64,000 bases of DNA from Sporosarcina sp. P2 (GCF_002743255.1 NZ_PDYY01000001.1:248001-312000); one strand, 5' to 3'; positions 46,200-57,024 are shown, counted from the stretch's first letter. Numbers and translations are program-made. Notes: generated from the letters alone by a model not told the origin.

Positions 46200-48545
46200 T
46201 TGATACAATCAAAAAAAAGATGGCAAATCGATCCGCCAGATGAAGAACTCGTCAACCTGCTAGCAAAGGACTTGAAGCTTTCTACGATGCTGACGAAAAT
46301 ACTTGTCGCACGCGGAATTACCACAAGCGAACAAGCAAACGCGTACTTGTATATGGACGAGTCCAACTTGCATGATCCTTATTTATTACATGACATGCAA
46401 AAAGCCGTCGATCGCATCCAGCATGCTATCGATACACAACAGCAACTTACAATATTTGGAGATTATGACGCGGACGGCGTAACAAGCGTCACGGTGCTCA
46501 TGACAGCGCTCGAACGTCTCGGTGCAAAAGTGAACTTTGCCATCCCGAACCGTTTTGAACACGGTTACGGACCAAACAGCGACTTCTTTGCACAACTACA
46601 TACAGAAGGCACAGAAGTTCTGATCACAGTAGATAACGGAATTTCAGGCATTGAGCAAGTTGCATTCGCGAAGTCGCTTGGAATGACGATTATCGTGACG
46701 GACCACCATGAAATGGGCGATGTCCTACCTGATGCGGATGCGGTTATTCACCCGCGTCATCCGGAAGGCAATTATCCATTCGGGGAACTCGCGGGTGTAG
46801 GTGTGGCGTTCAAACTAGCTTCTGCCTTACTAGGAGAGCCACCGCTAGACTTGTTGGAATTCGTAGCTATCGGTACGATCGCGGACTTGGTACCGTTAGA
46901 AGATGAAAATCGGTATATGGTGAAAGAAGGAATCCGCAGATTACGCCGAACACAACGTCCTGGCATTAAGGCGTTGATGCAAGTGAGCGGTCATGAGCAG
47001 AATGCTTTATCGGAAGAAACGATCGGTTTTACGATCGGTCCCCGCCTAAATGCACCGGGCAGACTTGGTGATGCTGATCCAGCGGTTGATTTATTAAAGG
47101 CGGAAGATGAGCAGCAAGCATTGGGAATTGCGGAAGAATTGAATGATTTGAATAAAGAACGGCAACAATTAGTGAAAGAAATTGCAAAGGAAGCGCAAGA
47201 GCAAGTGGAAGTTTGTTATGGCGATAATGTGCCTCACGTGCTAGTCATAGAAGGTGAAGGCTGGAATCCAGGTGTCGTGGGCATCGTGTCTTCGAGACTG
47301 ACGGAGAAATACTACCGTCCCTCAATCATTTTGTCGCTCGAACGTGAAACGGGAATGGCGAAAGGTTCCGCTCGCAGTATTGAGGGCTTTGATTTGTATA
47401 AGGAACTTTCGAAAAATGCATCGATTCTGCCACACTTCGGAGGTCACGCGATGGCTGCTGGGATGTCATTGAAAATAGAGGACGTCGAATTATTGCGTTC
47501 GAATTTAAATGAGCAGGCGAAAGAAGTATTGAGGAAAGAGGATTTGCAACCTATTTTATCCATCGATGTACCACTAGCATTGGATGAAATAGATATTGCC
47601 TCTATCGAAGCGCTCGAAAAAATCCGGCCGTTCGGAATGGGATTCCCGAAACCTGTTTTCTTATTGGAACAGCTTGACACGATCTCTGTCCGTAAAATCG
47701 GTTCGGCGAAAGATCATTTAAAGCTTGAAATGGGCGATCGTAATGAGCGGCTAGATGCAATATATTTCGGTGCGGGGGCATTGGCTGACGAAATGGCACC
47801 GCAAAGTAAGCTGAGTTTGACAGGTGATTTACAGATTAATGAATGGAACGGTAATAAGAAAGCACAGCTACTTGTCGAAGATATGAAGTGTGACGAGTGG
47901 CAGTTATTCGATTACCGTGGAATCCGAGAGCCTGCTAGATGGTTACCGATGATTCCGGATCAAGCCCAATTTATTGCGTTCAGTGAAGAAGCCATCCAAC
48001 ATTTTACTCCGTTCTTTAAAGACATTTCGATTGCTTTAGTTGGACGCGATACCCTTCAGCCATCTTCTGCTATCGTATTGCTCGATATGCCTCAGGCAGA
48101 AGAACAGTTGAAGCAAGTGATGGGCGCAACGCTTGCTGACCGAGTGTATCTTCATTTGCATGTGCATGATTCGATGTACTTCGAAAAAATACCAGATCGC
48201 CAACAATTTGGTTGGTATTACAGCTTTTTGAAGAAACGTGAGACATTTGATATATACAATCAAATCGATATGCTTTCCAAACATAAAGGTTGGAAAAAAG
48301 ATGTGATAAAGTTTATGACAAAAGTGTTTTATGAACTAGAATTTGTTACACTAGAGAATGGTAAGGTGACGATGCTTACTTCTGCCGGCAAACGTGATTT
48401 GGCAGAAGCGCCATCTTATAAAAAACGCCAACAGCAGATCAAACTAGAAGAGTTATTGCTTTATGCTCCATATCAGGACTTAAAGAACGTATTCGACTCT
48501 TTGCGTGAGACGGAAGCTGTTGAGGAGGAAAAATTGTGGACTTAA
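46200..48545 (+). CDS. recJ: Single-stranded-DNA-specific exonuclease RecJ
   Basis: About 781 residues, DHH superfamily 5'-3' exonuclease in recombination and mismatch repair. Motif I is [11 protein letters not shown], motif III is [21 protein letters not shown], and the DHHA1 domain has [13 protein letters not shown]. The C-terminal extension typical of Firmicutes RecJ is present. TTG 46200 (MIQSKKRW) is 11 bp after AGAGGA; GTG 46191 sits only 2 bp from it. A TATAAT at 46172-46177 would give a very short leader. The stop overlaps apt. Confidence 0.95.
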   Translation: MIQSKKRWQIDPPDEELVNLLAKDLKLSTMLTKILVARGITTSEQANAYLYMDESNLHDPYLLHDMQKAVDRIQHAIDTQQQLTIFGDYDADGVTSVTVLMTALERLGAKVNFAIPNRFEHGYGPNSDFFAQLHTEGTEVLITVDNGISGIEQVAFAKSLGMTIIVTDHHEMGDVLPDADAVIHPRHPEGNYPFGELAGVGVAFKLASALLGEPPLDLLEFVAIGTIADLVPLEDENRYMVKEGIRRLRRTQRPGIKALMQVSGHEQNALSEETIGFTIGPRLNAPGRLGDADPAVDLLKAEDEQQALGIAEELNDLNKERQQLVKEIAKEAQEQVEVCYGDNVPHVLVIEGEGWNPGVVGIVSSRLTEKYYRPSIILSLERETGMAKGSARSIEGFDLYKELSKNASILPHFGGHAMAAGMSLKIEDVELLRSNLNEQAKEVLRKEDLQPILSIDVPLALDEIDIASIEALEKIRPFGMGFPKPVFLLEQLDTISVRKIGSAKDHLKLEMGDRNERLDAIYFGAGALADEMAPQSKLSLTGDLQINEWNGNKKAQLLVEDMKCDEWQLFDYRGIREPARWLPMIPDQAQFIAFSEEAIQHFTPFFKDISIALVGRDTLQPSSAIVLLDMPQAEEQLKQVMGATLADRVYLHLHVHDSMYFEKIPDRQQFGWYYSFLKKRETFDIYNQIDMLSKHKGWKKDVIKFMTKVFYELEFVTLENGKVTMLTSAGKRDLAEAPSYKKRQQQIKLEELLLYAPYQDLKNVFDSLRETEAVEEEKLWT

Positions 48546-49048
48546 AAAAGTTTGTAACGACTGTAGACGATTATCCGAAACCGGGTGTGAGCTTTAAAGA
48601 CATCACGACGATCATGGATAACGGAGAAGCATATAAGTATGCGACAGACCAAATTGTCGAGTATGCGAAGGGATTGGACGTAGATATCATCGTGGGACCG
48701 GAAGCACGCGGTTTCATCATTGGTTGTCCTGTTGCCTATGCGCTTGAAATCGGTTTTGCACCGGTTCGTAAGCCTGGCAAATTACCACGTGAAACCATCT
48801 CGGTATTTTATGACTTAGAGTATGGACAAGATGAGTTAACGATTCACAAAGATGCTATCAAACCAGGTCAACGAGTGCTTATTGTCGACGATTTACTTGC
48901 AACTGGCGGTACGGTCGGTGCAACAGTCGAATTGATTGAGAAACTTGGCGGTGTAGTAGCAGGCTGTGCATTCTTGATCGAACTATCGTACTTGAACGGC
49001 CGAAAAAAGTTGACGAATGAAAACATCAAGGCGTTAATTACGTACTGA
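48536..49048 (+). CDS. apt: Adenine phosphoribosyltransferase
   Basis: 170 residues. PRPP-binding motif [20 protein letters not shown] near residue 118, hood region [17 protein letters not shown]. It salvages adenine to AMP. GTG start (MDLKKFV) after GAGGAGGAA, overlapping the recJ stop by 10 bp as in other Bacillales recJ-apt pairs. Confidence 0.96.
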   Translation: MDLKKFVTTVDDYPKPGVSFKDITTIMDNGEAYKYATDQIVEYAKGLDVDIIVGPEARGFIIGCPVAYALEIGFAPVRKPGKLPRETISVFYDLEYGQDELTIHKDAIKPGQRVLIVDDLLATGGTVGATVELIEKLGGVVAGCAFLIELSYLNGRKKLTNENIKALITY

Positions 49049-49053
49049 TAGGG

Positions 49054-49084
49054 GAATCCTTCGCTTAATGCGGAGGATTCTTGT
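49054..49084 (+). terminator. Terminator-like hairpin after apt
   Basis: 11-bp stem GAATCCTTCGC / GCGGAGGATTC with a 5-nt loop, then TTGTT; the T-run is imperfect. Confidence 0.7.
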
Positions 49085-49106
49085 TATATAAATATAGGCA
49101 CTGGGT

Positions 49107-49136
49107 TTGATTCGCTTTACATATAGGTGATAATAT
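49107..49136 (+). promoter_or_regulatory. Promoter for relA
   Basis: -35 TTGATT and -10 TAATAT with 18-bp spacer (or GATAAT with 16), about 62 bp before relA; the -10 context resembles that of rplU. Confidence 0.5.
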
Positions 49137-49197
49137 ACATATACTACTAAAAAATATTTTCTAAATATTTACGGAATAGGATGAAAGGGGTAAGTCG

Positions 49198-51396
49198 ATG
49201 GCGAAAAATCAAGACCTGACAGAGCAAGACATATACGACCTGGTCGCCAAATATATGAACGAAGAACACGTCGACTTCATTAGACGGGCATATGAAATGG
49301 CTGAAAAGTCACATGAAGGACAGTTTAGGACTTCAGGTGAACCGTATATCAACCATCCGATTCAAGTCGCGGGAATTTTAGCGGGTCTTCAAATGGATCC
49401 GGAAACGGTCGCAGCCGGCTTCTTGCATGATGTGGTAGAGGATACCGAAATAAGCCGCGAAGACATTATTCGTGAATTCGGTGATGAAGTCGCGATGCTT
49501 GTTGACGGTGTAACGAAGCTCGATAAGTTAAAATTTAAGTCCAATGAAGAAAAACAAGCGGAAAATCATCGCAAAATGTTTATCGCGATGGCACAGGATA
49601 TCCGTGTCATTTTGATTAAACTTGCGGACCGTCTGCATAATATGCGGACATTGAAGCATGTTCCGGCAGCGAAACAACGTCGAGTGTCGGAAGAAACATT
49701 GGAGATCTTCTCACCACTCGCACATCGCCTCGGAATTTCCACGATCAAATGGGAACTCGAAGATATTGCGTTGCGCTATTCCAATCCGCAACAATATTAT
49801 CGTATCGTGAATCTGATGAAGCAAAAGCGGACGGAACGCGAACAGTATTTGAAAGACGTCATGAATCAGATGCGCGTCGAACTGGATGAAATGGGTATCG
49901 CCGCAGAAATTCATGGCAGACCGAAGCATTTGTATTCTATTTATCAAAAGATGGTTATCCAGAAGAAAGAATTCAATGAAATTTATGATCTACTGGCGGT
50001 ACGTATTGTCGTGAAAAGCATTAAAGACTGCTATGCGGCACTTGGAATCATTCATACATTATGGAAGCCAATGCCAGGACGATTCAAAGACTATATCGCG
50101 ATGCCGAAACAAAATTTGTATCAATCCATCCATACAACAGTTGTCGGACCTGCAGGAGATCCACTCGAAGTACAAATTCGGACAGAAGAAATGCACCGGA
50201 TTTCAGAATTTGGTGTGGCAGCTCACTGGGCATATAAAGAAGGTAAACAAGTCGCTAAACTAGCGAGTGATATTGATTCGAAATTGACATGGTTCCGTGA
50301 AATATTGGAAATTCAAAATGAATCGTCCAATGCTCAGGAATTTATGGAGTCACTGAAGTTCGACTTATTTTCGGACATGGTGTATGTATTTACACCGGAC
50401 GGGGATGTTGTCGAATTGCCCCAAGGGTCGGTTCCGATTGACTTTGCCTATCGCGTGCACTCCGAAATTGGAAACCGGACAACCGGGGCGAAAGTGAATG
50501 GTAAAATCGTACCGCTCGATTCGTCATTGTCGACAGGTGATATTGTAGAGATTCTGACTTCTAAACAGTCGTTTGGTCCAAGTCGTGACTGGTTGAAACT
50601 GGCCCATACATCGCAAGCGAAAAATAAAATTCGCCAATATTTTAAGAAGCAATTGCGTGACGAGAACATCGACAAAGGTAGCGAGATGATTCAGAAGGAA
50701 CTGAAAGATGAAGAGTATGATATCAAAGAAGCGTTGAGTAAAGAAAATATGCAGCGCACCATTGATAAATTCAGTTTTACCTCTGAAGAAGATCTATATG
50801 CTGCAGTCGGCTCCGGTGGCATTACCGCGCAACAAGTGGTTAATCGCCTAGCTGAGCGAATGCGCAAGGAACGCGTGCAAAAAGAAACGATTGATAAAAT
50901 CGTCTCGGACATTCAAACGCCAAAACCAGAGAAACAGACGGAATCAGGCGTAATCGTCAAAGACATCGACAATATGCTGATCCGTATTTCGAAGTGCTGT
51001 AACCCGGTACCAGGCGATGAAATCGTCGGTTTCATTACACGTGGCCGTGGCGTTTCCGTACACCGTACCGATTGTCCGAACGTATTGTCTGAGCAAGGAC
51101 AGCAAGAACGTATCATAGAGGTCCAATGGGCATTGCCAGACGATCAAGTTCGCAAAGAATTCCAAGTGGATATTGAAATTTCCGCATTCGATAGACAAGG
51201 TTTGCTCAACGAAGTGATGATGGTCGTCGCCGATATGAATACGCCAATTATCGCAGTGAGTGGCAAAGCGGATAAGGATGATATCGCGCATATCCATATG
51301 TCGATTAAGATCCAAAACATCGCGCATTTGCAACGCACCGTGGATAAGATTAAACAAATCAAAGACGTTTATTCCGTAGAACGGGTCATGAACTAA
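49198..51396 (+). CDS. relA: Bifunctional (p)ppGpp synthetase/hydrolase Rel
   Basis: 732 residues, full-length long Rel. HD hydrolase domain with HDVVEDTE near residue 80, synthetase domain (GRFKDYIAMPKQNLYQSIHTTV near residue 300), TGS (VYVFTPDGDVVELPQGS), zinc-finger/CC region (ISKCCNPVPGDEI) and C-terminal ACT domain. Both catalytic halves look intact. It sets stringent-response alarmone levels. AAAGGGG precedes the ATG. Confidence 0.97.
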   Translation: MAKNQDLTEQDIYDLVAKYMNEEHVDFIRRAYEMAEKSHEGQFRTSGEPYINHPIQVAGILAGLQMDPETVAAGFLHDVVEDTEISREDIIREFGDEVAMLVDGVTKLDKLKFKSNEEKQAENHRKMFIAMAQDIRVILIKLADRLHNMRTLKHVPAAKQRRVSEETLEIFSPLAHRLGISTIKWELEDIALRYSNPQQYYRIVNLMKQKRTEREQYLKDVMNQMRVELDEMGIAAEIHGRPKHLYSIYQKMVIQKKEFNEIYDLLAVRIVVKSIKDCYAALGIIHTLWKPMPGRFKDYIAMPKQNLYQSIHTTVVGPAGDPLEVQIRTEEMHRISEFGVAAHWAYKEGKQVAKLASDIDSKLTWFREILEIQNESSNAQEFMESLKFDLFSDMVYVFTPDGDVVELPQGSVPIDFAYRVHSEIGNRTTGAKVNGKIVPLDSSLSTGDIVEILTSKQSFGPSRDWLKLAHTSQAKNKIRQYFKKQLRDENIDKGSEMIQKELKDEEYDIKEALSKENMQRTIDKFSFTSEEDLYAAVGSGGITAQQVVNRLAERMRKERVQKETIDKIVSDIQTPKPEKQTESGVIVKDIDNMLIRISKCCNPVPGDEIVGFITRGRGVSVHRTDCPNVLSEQGQQERIIEVQWALPDDQVRKEFQVDIEISAFDRQGLLNEVMMVVADMNTPIIAVSGKADKDDIAHIHMSIKIQNIAHLQRTVDKIKQIKDVYSVERVMN

Positions 51397-51411
51397 ATAG
51401 GAGGTGTGAAC

Positions 51412-51852
51412 ATGCGAGTTTTATTACAGCGTGCGAAAGACGCTTCCGTAACAGTTGGTGGGGACATTACAGGCTCGATTTCAACTGGCTATGTGTTGCT
51501 CGTCGGCATCACGCATGACGATACCGAACAAGATGCCAACTATCTTGCCAATAAAATCGTCGGCTTGCGGATCTATGAAGACGACGAAGGGAAATTGAAT
51601 CGTTCAATCACAGAAGTAGATGGCGCGGTTCTGTCTGTTTCCCAGTTTACTTTGTATGGCAACGTTCAAAAAGGGCGTCGTCCAAGCTTTATTGAGGCGG
51701 CGAAAACCGATGTAGCAGAACCTTTGTGGGAATACTTCAATGAACAGTTGCGCGGTCTCGGACTTCACGTTGAAATAGGACAGTTTGGTGCGATGATGGA
51801 CGTGCAGTTGACGAATGATGGTCCCGTGACGTTGATGATTGAATCTAGGTAA
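51412..51852 (+). CDS. dtd: D-aminoacyl-tRNA deacylase
   Basis: 146 residues. Starts [17 protein letters not shown]; the active-site motifs SQFTLYG and the C-terminal [11 protein letters not shown] (Gly-cisPro) are present. It frees D-amino acids from tRNA. ATG 51412 is 7 bp after GGAGG. It follows relA as in B. subtilis (10 bp after the stop). Confidence 0.95.
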   Translation: MRVLLQRAKDASVTVGGDITGSISTGYVLLVGITHDDTEQDANYLANKIVGLRIYEDDEGKLNRSITEVDGAVLSVSQFTLYGNVQKGRRPSFIEAAKTDVAEPLWEYFNEQLRGLGLHVEIGQFGAMMDVQLTNDGPVTLMIESR

Positions 51853-51867
51853 GTGAAGTGGTGCGTC

Positions 51868-51942
51868 TATGAGCGATTGTGGGTCGTGATAGAACGCTTA
51901 TGGATATCAATAGAGCGGAAATAGGTTTTGTATGAGCACTTT
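51868..51942. repeat. 21-bp-periodic repeat array (locus 2, four units)
   Basis: Cores GAGCG, GAACG, GAGCG and GAGCA occur at 51871, 51892, 51913 and 51934, exactly 21 bp apart, each preceded by TAT/ATA. The frame reads YERLWVV, IERLWIS, IERK before a stop. Same family as the array at 23.3 kb. It sits just after dtd and before the hisS promoter. Confidence 0.78.
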
Positions 51943-51978
51943 CCAATTCCAACCAATATATATAATTCGCCAAAGAAG

Positions 51979-52007
51979 TTGACAGTAGTAGTGGTTACGA
52001 CTAACAT
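51979..52007 (+). promoter_or_regulatory. Sigma-A promoter of the hisS T-box transcript
   Basis: -35 TTGACA, 17-bp spacer, -10 TAACAT, predicting a transcript start near 52014. Confidence 0.7.
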
Positions 52008-52013
52008 AGATAG

Positions 52014-52270
52014 TAATCGAATTAATTCATACACCAATGATGTGGAAAATACCTTTACTATAGGCTGGAAAGAGAACGGGGAACTTGGCTGAAATTCCCT
52101 GACAGAACCGTAAAGCGAACAACACCACGGAGGATTCATGCTGAAATTAGTAGGCGTGGACGGAACCGGCCGTTATCCGGATTCGAGTGGGCACTTGTGT
52201 GTCAATTTGGGTGGAACCGCGGAAGCTACAAGCTCTCGTCCCTGTTTTATTAGGGATGGGAGCTTTTTTG
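52014..52270 (+). ncRNA. T-box riboswitch upstream of hisS
   Basis: The conserved T-box GGGTGGAACCGCGG is at 52209-52222, immediately followed by a terminator hairpin (AGCTCTCGTCCCT / AGGGATGGGAGCT, 52231-52264) and a T-run. The upstream part can fold as stem I, with AGAGAA and a GGGGAA/TTCCC distal stem. CAC triplets at 52123-52128 could be the His specifier, but I could not place the specifier loop with certainty. Uncharged tRNA would stabilise the antiterminator and allow hisS expression. Confidence 0.88.
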
Positions 52271-52320
52271 TGTTCTCGGAATGTTCACCCATTATCAGAT
52301 CATCGAAAGGAGTTTTACTA

Positions 52321-53583
52321 ATGAATTTTAAAGTTCCCCGCGGTACACAGGATATTCTTCCTGACGTTTCCTGGAAGTGGCAGCGCGTTGAAAAGATTGC
52401 TCGTTCGATTTGTGATGTCTACAACTACAAGGAAATCCGCACACCAATTTTCGAACAAACGGAATTATTCCAGCGCACGGTCGGCGACACGACAGATATC
52501 GTGCAAAAAGAAATGTACACATTCACCGATCGAGGAGATCGCTCAATGACATTGCGCCCGGAAGGCACAGCGCCTGTCGTGCGTTCATTCGTCGAACACA
52601 AAATGTTTGGCTACGCTGATCAGCCTGTGAAGCTATACTACACGGGTCCGATGTTCCGCTATGAGCGTCAACAAGCTGGCCGTTACCGTCAATTCGTCCA
52701 GTTCGGCGTAGAGGCAATCGGCAGTGATGATCCAGCCATTGATGCAGAGGTAATCGAGTTGGCAATGAACATTTATAAGAAAACGGGTCTTTCTGATATC
52801 AAACTCGTATTGAATTCACTTGGCGACAAAGAATCACGCGATGCACACCGCGAAGCGTTGATTGCACACTTCAGCCCAAATATTGGGGAATTCTGTTCGG
52901 ACTGCCAAAACCGTCTCGAGAAGAATCCATTGCGAATTCTGGATTGTAAAGTGGATAGAGAACACCCATTGATGAAAACAGCACCTTCACTTGCTGATTA
53001 TCTCAATGAAGAGTCAAGCGCGTACTTTGAGAAAGTAAAGAATTACTTGGACATTGCAGGTATCGAGTACGAATACGATCCGAATCTTGTGCGTGGACTG
53101 GATTACTATAACCACACCGCATTCGAAATCATGAGTACGTCTAAAGGCTTCGGTGCAATCACCACACTTTGTGGGGGCGGACGTTACAATGGACTTGCTG
53201 AAGAAATCGGTGGCCCGGCAGCACCGGGTATCGGCTTCGCTCTCAGCATCGAGCGGCTTTTACTCGCACTGGAAGCGGAAGAAAAGTCCTTTACAGACGA
53301 ACCTTCACTCGATGTCTACATCGTCACTCTTGGCGACGCAGCACGAGAAAAAGGCTTCGAGATTCTCGGCAATCTACGCGAGAACGGTTTACGCAGCGAG
53401 ATGGATTACATGGGCCGCAAGATGAAGGCCCAAATGAAATCCGCTGACCGCTTGAAAGCAAACCACGTCATCGTCATAGGCGAAGACGAAGTGAACGAAC
53501 ACGTCGTCCAGCTGAAAAACATGGCAGACCGCGAGCAGAAAAGAGTTCCGGTTGAAGAATTGATTGAGGAATTGAAAAAGTAA
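52321..53583 (+). CDS. hisS: Histidyl-tRNA synthetase
   Basis: 420 residues, class II synthetase. GTQDILPDV at the N-terminus, motif 2 [18 protein letters not shown], HisA motif [15 protein letters not shown] and motif 3 [11 protein letters not shown] are present, with a C-terminal anticodon domain. ATG 52321 (MNFKVPRG) is 9 bp after AAAGGAG; an upstream in-frame ATG at 52138 lies inside the T-box. In B. subtilis hisS is cotranscribed with aspS; here about 500 bp separates them. Confidence 0.97.
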   Translation: MNFKVPRGTQDILPDVSWKWQRVEKIARSICDVYNYKEIRTPIFEQTELFQRTVGDTTDIVQKEMYTFTDRGDRSMTLRPEGTAPVVRSFVEHKMFGYADQPVKLYYTGPMFRYERQQAGRYRQFVQFGVEAIGSDDPAIDAEVIELAMNIYKKTGLSDIKLVLNSLGDKESRDAHREALIAHFSPNIGEFCSDCQNRLEKNPLRILDCKVDREHPLMKTAPSLADYLNEESSAYFEKVKNYLDIAGIEYEYDPNLVRGLDYYNHTAFEIMSTSKGFGAITTLCGGGRYNGLAEEIGGPAAPGIGFALSIERLLLALEAEEKSFTDEPSLDVYIVTLGDAAREKGFEILGNLRENGLRSEMDYMGRKMKAQMKSADRLKANHVIVIGEDEVNEHVVQLKNMADREQKRVPVEELIEELKK

Positions 53584-53593
53584 GTGCATAGAT

Positions 53594-53735
53594 AGGGTGT
53601 GGGATTTGCGCTCCAGAGGGGACGCTTCCCGAGGGCCCGCGGTGAGCCAACCAGGTCGCTACGCTTCCTTTGGTTGTCTCACCTGTCGGGCTGATCCTCC
53701 GGGAGTCGCCCCTCTTACGCTCCAATCCTGCAAAA
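53594..53735. repeat. GC-rich dispersed repeat element B
   Basis: GC-rich block from GGGATTTGCGCTCC to GCTCCAATCC with complementary ends, sharing GAGGGGACGCT and CGCGGTGAGCCAAC with element A at 35.2 kb. No ORF with a ribosome site. Confidence 0.65.
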
Positions 53736-53864
53736 AGACTTTAGGTAGTAGAAAATGTTACTAAAGTCAATAAGCGAATTCTTTTACTGTTCTTGTACTT
53801 TTTTATAATACAATTACAAAATCAAATTCAAGTACAGTTACAACGTATTTCATTGTTCTAATTT

Positions 53865-53992
53865 GGGATTGGAGTGCAGAGCGGCGACTCCCGCGGGAAT
53901 AGCATGAGCCTTGAGACCCCGCAGGTAGCGAAGCGGACGAGGAGGCTCAAGCCATGCCCGCAGGAAAGCGTCCGCTCGGAACGGAAATCCCC
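53865..53992. repeat. GC-rich dispersed repeat element C
   Basis: About 128 bp, starting GGGATTGGAGTGCAGAGCGG and ending GGAACGGAAATCCCC, which pair as a long imperfect inverted repeat (CCCGCGGG / CCCGCAGG inside). It resembles GC-rich repeats common in Bacillales intergenic regions. With element B it fills most of the hisS-aspS gap; a TATAAT at 53804-53809 between them might serve aspS. Confidence 0.68.
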
Positions 53993-54082
53993 AACCACAA
54001 CACTAATTTTACTTTCTACTTATTCTTACATTAAATAAAAACAAAAAACAAACTCATACATCAGAAGGGTAGTGTAGTCACT

Positions 54083-55852
54083 ATGCAACGCACACATTAT
54101 TGTGGGAACTTATCGGAACTACAAATCGGAGAAGAAGTCACGCTCAAAGGCTGGGTGCAGAAGCGCCGTGACCTAGGCGGGCTCATCTTCATCGACGTCC
54201 GCGACCGTGCAGGCATCGTCCAAACGGTCTTCAACCCGGACATCTCAAAAGAAGCACTCGAAATCGCTGAAACATTGCGTAACGAATACGTCATCGAAGT
54301 AACAGGTCTCGTCATCGAACGTGAAGAGCGTACAAAGAACAAAAACATTGCAACGGGTGCAATTGAAGTACAAGTGGTAGAAGTGAAAGTCATTAACGAA
54401 GCGAAAAATCCGCCATTTACAATCGAAGACGAAACGGATGTAGGCGAAGAAACACGACTGAAGTATCGCTACTTAGACTTGCGTCGCCCTGAGCTTGCAA
54501 AAGTGTTTAAAATGCGTTCAGACATTACAAAAACCGTACGTAACTTCTTGGATGACGAAGGATTCATGGAAGTAGAAACACCGATTCTAACGAAATCGAC
54601 GCCTGAAGGCGCACGTGACTATTTAGTGCCAAGCCGTGTTCACGAAGGTGAATTCTACGCTTTGCCACAGTCACCACAGTTGTTTAAGCAGTTATTGATG
54701 GTATCCGGCTTCGACCGTTACTACCAAATCGCTCGTTGTTTCCGTGATGAAGATTTACGTGCTGACCGTCAACCGGAATTCACGCAAATTGATATGGAAA
54801 TGAGTTTTATGTCAATCGAAGAAATTTTGGAACTTAACGAACGCTTGATCAAGAAAGTAATGAAAGATGTTAAACAAGTGGATGTTGAAACTCCGTTTAA
54901 ACGCATTCCATATGATGAAGCAATGGGGCGTTTCGGTTCAGATAAGCCAGACACTCGTTTTGGAATGGAATTGACGGATGTATCGGAAATCGTCAAAGAC
55001 TCTTCATTCAAAGTATTCGCTGGCGCAGTTGAAGCGGGCGGACAGGTGAAGTTGATCAACGTTAAAGGTGCGGCAGATAAGTATTCACGTAAAGATATTG
55101 ATGCACTTGGCGAGTTTGCAAAAGTGTATGGCGCGAAAGGAATGGCATGGCTGAAAGTGACGGAAGACGGCCTCAATGGTCCGATTGCAAAATTTTTCGA
55201 CGGAGAAATTGGCGAAGCACTTAAAGCAGCTGGCGACGGAGAACCTGGAGATTTATTCTTATTCGGAGCAGATAAAAAATCTGTTGTAGCCGATTCACTC
55301 GGTGCATTACGTCTAAAACTTGGAAAAGAATTAGACCTGATTGACCAGTCTCAGTATAACTTCCTATGGGTAACGGATTGGCCGTTATTTGAATACGACG
55401 AGGAAGATGGCCGTTACTACGCAGCGCATCACCCATTCACAATGCCGGCCGACGTGGAAGAATTGAAAACTAGCCCGGAAACTGTGAAGGCACAAGCCTA
55501 TGACTTAGTGTTGAACGGGTATGAGCTAGGTGGCGGGTCATTGCGTATTTACCAACGTGATGTGCAAGAAGCGATGTTCAAAGCACTTGGCTTTACGGAT
55601 GAGCAAGCGCGCGAGCAATTTGGATTCTTGTTGGATGCGTTTGAATACGGTACACCTCCACACGGCGGAATTGCGTTCGGTCTAGATCGTATCGTGATGT
55701 TGCTTGCTGGATCTACAAACTTACGTGACACGATTGCGTTCCCTAAAACAGCTAGTGCGAGTGATCTATTGACAGAAGCACCAAGTACGGTGGATGATGC
55801 CCAGTTGAAAGAACTCGGGATTAAAGTGGTTGCTGAAGCCGTAAAAAAGTGA
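54083..55852 (+). CDS. aspS: Aspartyl-tRNA synthetase
   Basis: 589 residues, bacterial-type AspRS. N-terminal OB fold ([22 protein letters not shown]), motif 2 [19 protein letters not shown], the bacterial GAD insertion, and motif 3 [17 protein letters not shown]. Whether it is discriminating or not cannot be judged by eye. The ribosome site (AGAAGGG) is rather far from the ATG. 6S RNA and tcdA follow as in B. subtilis. Confidence 0.96.
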   Translation: MQRTHYCGNLSELQIGEEVTLKGWVQKRRDLGGLIFIDVRDRAGIVQTVFNPDISKEALEIAETLRNEYVIEVTGLVIEREERTKNKNIATGAIEVQVVEVKVINEAKNPPFTIEDETDVGEETRLKYRYLDLRRPELAKVFKMRSDITKTVRNFLDDEGFMEVETPILTKSTPEGARDYLVPSRVHEGEFYALPQSPQLFKQLLMVSGFDRYYQIARCFRDEDLRADRQPEFTQIDMEMSFMSIEEILELNERLIKKVMKDVKQVDVETPFKRIPYDEAMGRFGSDKPDTRFGMELTDVSEIVKDSSFKVFAGAVEAGGQVKLINVKGAADKYSRKDIDALGEFAKVYGAKGMAWLKVTEDGLNGPIAKFFDGEIGEALKAAGDGEPGDLFLFGADKKSVVADSLGALRLKLGKELDLIDQSQYNFLWVTDWPLFEYDEEDGRYYAAHHPFTMPADVEELKTSPETVKAQAYDLVLNGYELGGGSLRIYQRDVQEAMFKALGFTDEQAREQFGFLLDAFEYGTPPHGGIAFGLDRIVMLLAGSTNLRDTIAFPKTASASDLLTEAPSTVDDAQLKELGIKVVAEAVKK

Positions 55853-55889
55853 GTAAATAACTATTTTTTAAAGACTTTATTCAAATTGA

Positions 55890-55918
55890 TTGAATTATAA
55901 AAAAGCGTGTGATAAGAT
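55890..55918 (+). promoter_or_regulatory. Promoter of 6S RNA
   Basis: -35 TTGAAT, 17-bp spacer, -10 TAAGAT, just before the RNA's closing stem. Confidence 0.7.
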
Positions 55919-55921
55919 GAG

Positions 55922-56120
55922 GTTAGTAGAAATCCTGAAGTGTTCGTCATTTGTAAATTAGTTTTGACCCAACATCTTATCGTCGGGAGTTCAACGTTAT
56001 AGCTTGGATGACATGCCTTTAATCGGGACCTCAAAAGAGTTATACAGGACACCCACCTGCTATTAGCGGGTTCAAAGCGATATTCAAAGACGGCACAGTC
56101 GGGATTTCACTTTCTAACAA
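55922..56120 (+). ncRNA. ssrS: 6S RNA (BsrA/6S-1 type)
   Basis: About 199 nt between aspS and tcdA, exactly where B. subtilis carries 6S-1 (bsrA). The ends pair as GTTAG/CTAAC and GAAATCC/GGATTTC, giving the closing stem, and the 5' part has the typical AAATCCTGAAGTGTTC. The centre is largely unpaired with flanking helices (CCACCTGC..GCGGG). It would bind sigma-A RNA polymerase by mimicking an open promoter. Not checked with a covariance model. Confidence 0.8.
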
Positions 56121-56127
56121 CTATTCA

Positions 56128-56155
56128 CCTTCTTGCATAAGCGAGAAGGTTTTTT
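56128..56155 (+). terminator. Terminator after 6S RNA
   Basis: Stem CCTTCTTGC / GCGAGAAGG with an ATAA loop, then six T. Confidence 0.9.
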
Positions 56156-56242
56156 ACTGTCTAAAATGTAGGTAGTTGCGTAAGAGCAGGTGACTGCTTT
56201 AGTATAAAGTGAAGACAATTTATAATAAAGGATGCGATCGAG

Positions 56243-57010
56243 ATGTTACATCAATTCTCAAGAAATGAATTATCGATAGGTAAAGAAGGCGTAGAGAGAA
56301 TGAAAGGAAAGACTGTTGCAATTTTAGGTGTCGGCGGAGTTGGTTCATTCGCAGCTGAAGCGTGCGCGCGGACTGGAGTTGGACGTATTATCTTGGTCGA
56401 TAAAGACACTATTGATGTCACCAATATCAACCGCCAACTGGTCGCTTATTTATCGACGGTAGGGCGTTCGAAATCCGCTGTTATGAAAGAACGGATTGCG
56501 GATATCAACGCAGAGTGTGAAGTCATCGATCTACATATGTTCTACACAGAAGAAACGTCTGAAGAATTCTTCTCGTACGAGCCGGATTATGTAATCGACG
56601 CATCGGATACGATTAGCTATAAAATTCATTTGATCCAGCAATGTGTCGAGCGCGGAATTAAAGTGATTTCGAGCATGGGGGCTGCCAATAAAACCGATCC
56701 AACGCGTTTCCGAATTGCCGATATTTCGAAAACCCATACGGATCCATTAGCGAAAGTGATACGTCTTCGTTTGCGCAAGCTAGGTATTCCTAAAGGTGTG
56801 CCTGTTGTATTTTCCGATGAAAGTCCGATTGTTGTGCGCGAAGATGTCCTTGAAACGGTTGGAAATGCCGATGCATCGATTCGAAAAGCACAAATGCCTC
56901 CAGCTTCTAACGCGTTTTGCCCATCAGTGGCGGGTTTAATTCTCGCTAGTTGGGTATTAAATGATATAGTGGCAGATATTCCTGTAGAACGTGTCAATGA
57001 CGCTAAATAA
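56243..57010 (+). CDS. tcdA: tRNA threonylcarbamoyladenosine dehydratase
   Basis: 255 residues, E1/ThiF-like superfamily. The ATP site VAILGVGGVGSFAAEACARTGVG and the following LVDKDTIDVTNINRQ are typical; the segment KPSNAFCPS-like PPASNAFCPSVAG near the C-terminus carries the conserved Cys. It converts t6A to cyclic t6A on ANN-decoding tRNAs. Corresponds to B. subtilis yrvM after 6S RNA. Confidence 0.93.
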   Translation: MLHQFSRNELSIGKEGVERMKGKTVAILGVGGVGSFAAEACARTGVGRIILVDKDTIDVTNINRQLVAYLSTVGRSKSAVMKERIADINAECEVIDLHMFYTEETSEEFFSYEPDYVIDASDTISYKIHLIQQCVERGIKVISSMGAANKTDPTRFRIADISKTHTDPLAKVIRLRLRKLGIPKGVPVVFSDESPIVVREDVLETVGNADASIRKAQMPPASNAFCPSVAGLILASWVLNDIVADIPVERVNDAK

Positions 57011-57024
57011 AGGAGAGGTTAACC

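Noticed and set aside
52138..52320. 61-residue N-terminal extension of HisS
   Set aside because: The extension lies inside the T-box leader and its terminator; the ATG at 52321 has a proper ribosome site and gives the family's normal N-terminus.
55861..56052. 63-codon minus-strand open frame downstream of aspS
   Set aside because: It is antisense to the 6S RNA and lacks start signals.
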